Assembly (NCBI GenBank): GCA_029865515.1
Contig: JAOUGQ010000199.1
Location: 1-5,809 of the forward strand
DNA: 5,809 nucleotides
Direction: 5' to 3'
Source of the DNA: Nitrospirota bacterium
GTDB lineage: Bacteria > Nitrospirota > Nitrospiria > Nitrospirales > UBA8639
The position numbers and the translations under genes are program-made. This document shows positions 5,601 to 5,809 of the stretch, in pieces. Within the stretch, counting starts at the first letter, position 1, and every line of letters begins with the position of its first letter. The notes under the pieces were generated by a model, which was not told where the DNA came from, did no database searches, and was given only the letters and a program-made list of their open reading frames with translations.

Positions 5601-5809
5601 TCATGCGGAAGGTGAAAGTTCCTCAATGGCATCCATCTTTTCGGGATAAAAGGCCACATAATCTTTGATGTCGGCCACAGCGAGTAAAGGGGCTTGATAC
5701 GTCCAGACAGCATTCTCCGCAGTCCTGCCGTCCACGCTGACGGTAAAATAGGAGGCATCTCCTTTAAAGGGACAGTGAGTGGAGTGTGTCGTGGGTCGAA
5801 GAAAGGCCA
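5601..5809 (-). CDS. DUF427 (NTP_transf_9) family protein, 3' part
   Basis: The last 68 residues and the stop (TGA, complement of 5601-5603) of a gene that starts beyond the window edge are present. The visible part contains STHCPFKGDASYF (9-21 of the fragment), VDGRTAENAVWTYQAP (25-40) and IKDYVAFYPEKMD (47-59). These are the hallmark segments of DUF427 proteins: T-x-CP-x-KG-x-A-x-Y, then N-x-x-W-x-Y-x-x-P, then YVAFY. The family is a small beta-rich fold named for nucleotidyltransferase-like features, with no established reaction. The frame is intact, ending in a short tail (EELSPSA). It is convergent with rbgA, 168 bases apart, with repeat copies B and C between. A 62-codon open frame overlapping it on the same strand (5570-5758) is a shadow. 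Confidence 0.9.
   Translation of the reverse strand, partial: AFLRPTTHSTHCPFKGDASYFTVSVDGRTAENAVWTYQAPLLAVADIKDYVAFYPEKMDAIEELSPSA

Noticed and set aside
5640..5660. Suspected one-base deletion frameshift in the DUF427 gene
   Set aside because: Recounting the run of four T (minus strand) restored an intact YVAFYPEK reading.
5570..5758. 62-codon minus-strand open frame at the window end
   Set aside because: It is out of frame with the clear DUF427 reading (5601-5809), which carries the family motifs.

Overview
The window is chromosomal DNA from a bacterium. Small CxxC zinc proteins of this kind, a moderately GC-rich base composition and dispersed intergenic hairpin repeats would fit Nitrospira or a relative (Nitrospirota). 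That placement is an impression from memory of such proteins, not a database result. No rRNA, tRNA, CRISPR array, transposase or integrase is visible.

Layout. On the minus strand at the left (45-1526) is a likely two-gene unit: a previously uncalled 56-residue cysteine/histidine-rich zinc-finger microprotein whose ligand spacing follows the AN1 finger, then an ArsB/NhaD/SLC13-type membrane permease. A non-coding divergent region of about 870 bases (1527-2397) follows. It holds several short inverted repeats and at most the remains of a gene. On the plus strand, a 76-residue four-cysteine zinc-ribbon protein (2398-2628) is tightly coupled, with a two-base gap, to a 536-residue superfamily 2 helicase (2631-4241). 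The helicase has a DEPHH version of motif II and a separate helical C-terminal module, and no nuclease domain is apparent. A gap of 333 bases (4242-4574) carries dispersed repeats. It leads to rbgA/ylqF, encoding the circularly permuted GTPase of 50S subunit assembly (4575-5432). Convergent with it is the 3' end of a DUF427 gene (5601-5809, cut by the window edge). A strong hairpin between these two may end both transcripts.

How the genes relate. rbgA, DUF427 and the permease are ordinary housekeeping or accessory genes with no evident link. The two units worth a second look are the zinc-ribbon/helicase pair, which looks like a dedicated nucleic-acid-remodelling operon of unknown purpose, and the AN1-like microprotein upstream of the permease. 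Three copies of one 35-base imperfect palindrome, plus a separate 111-base element with inverted ends, fill the gaps around rbgA. They show that this genome carries dispersed intergenic repeat families.
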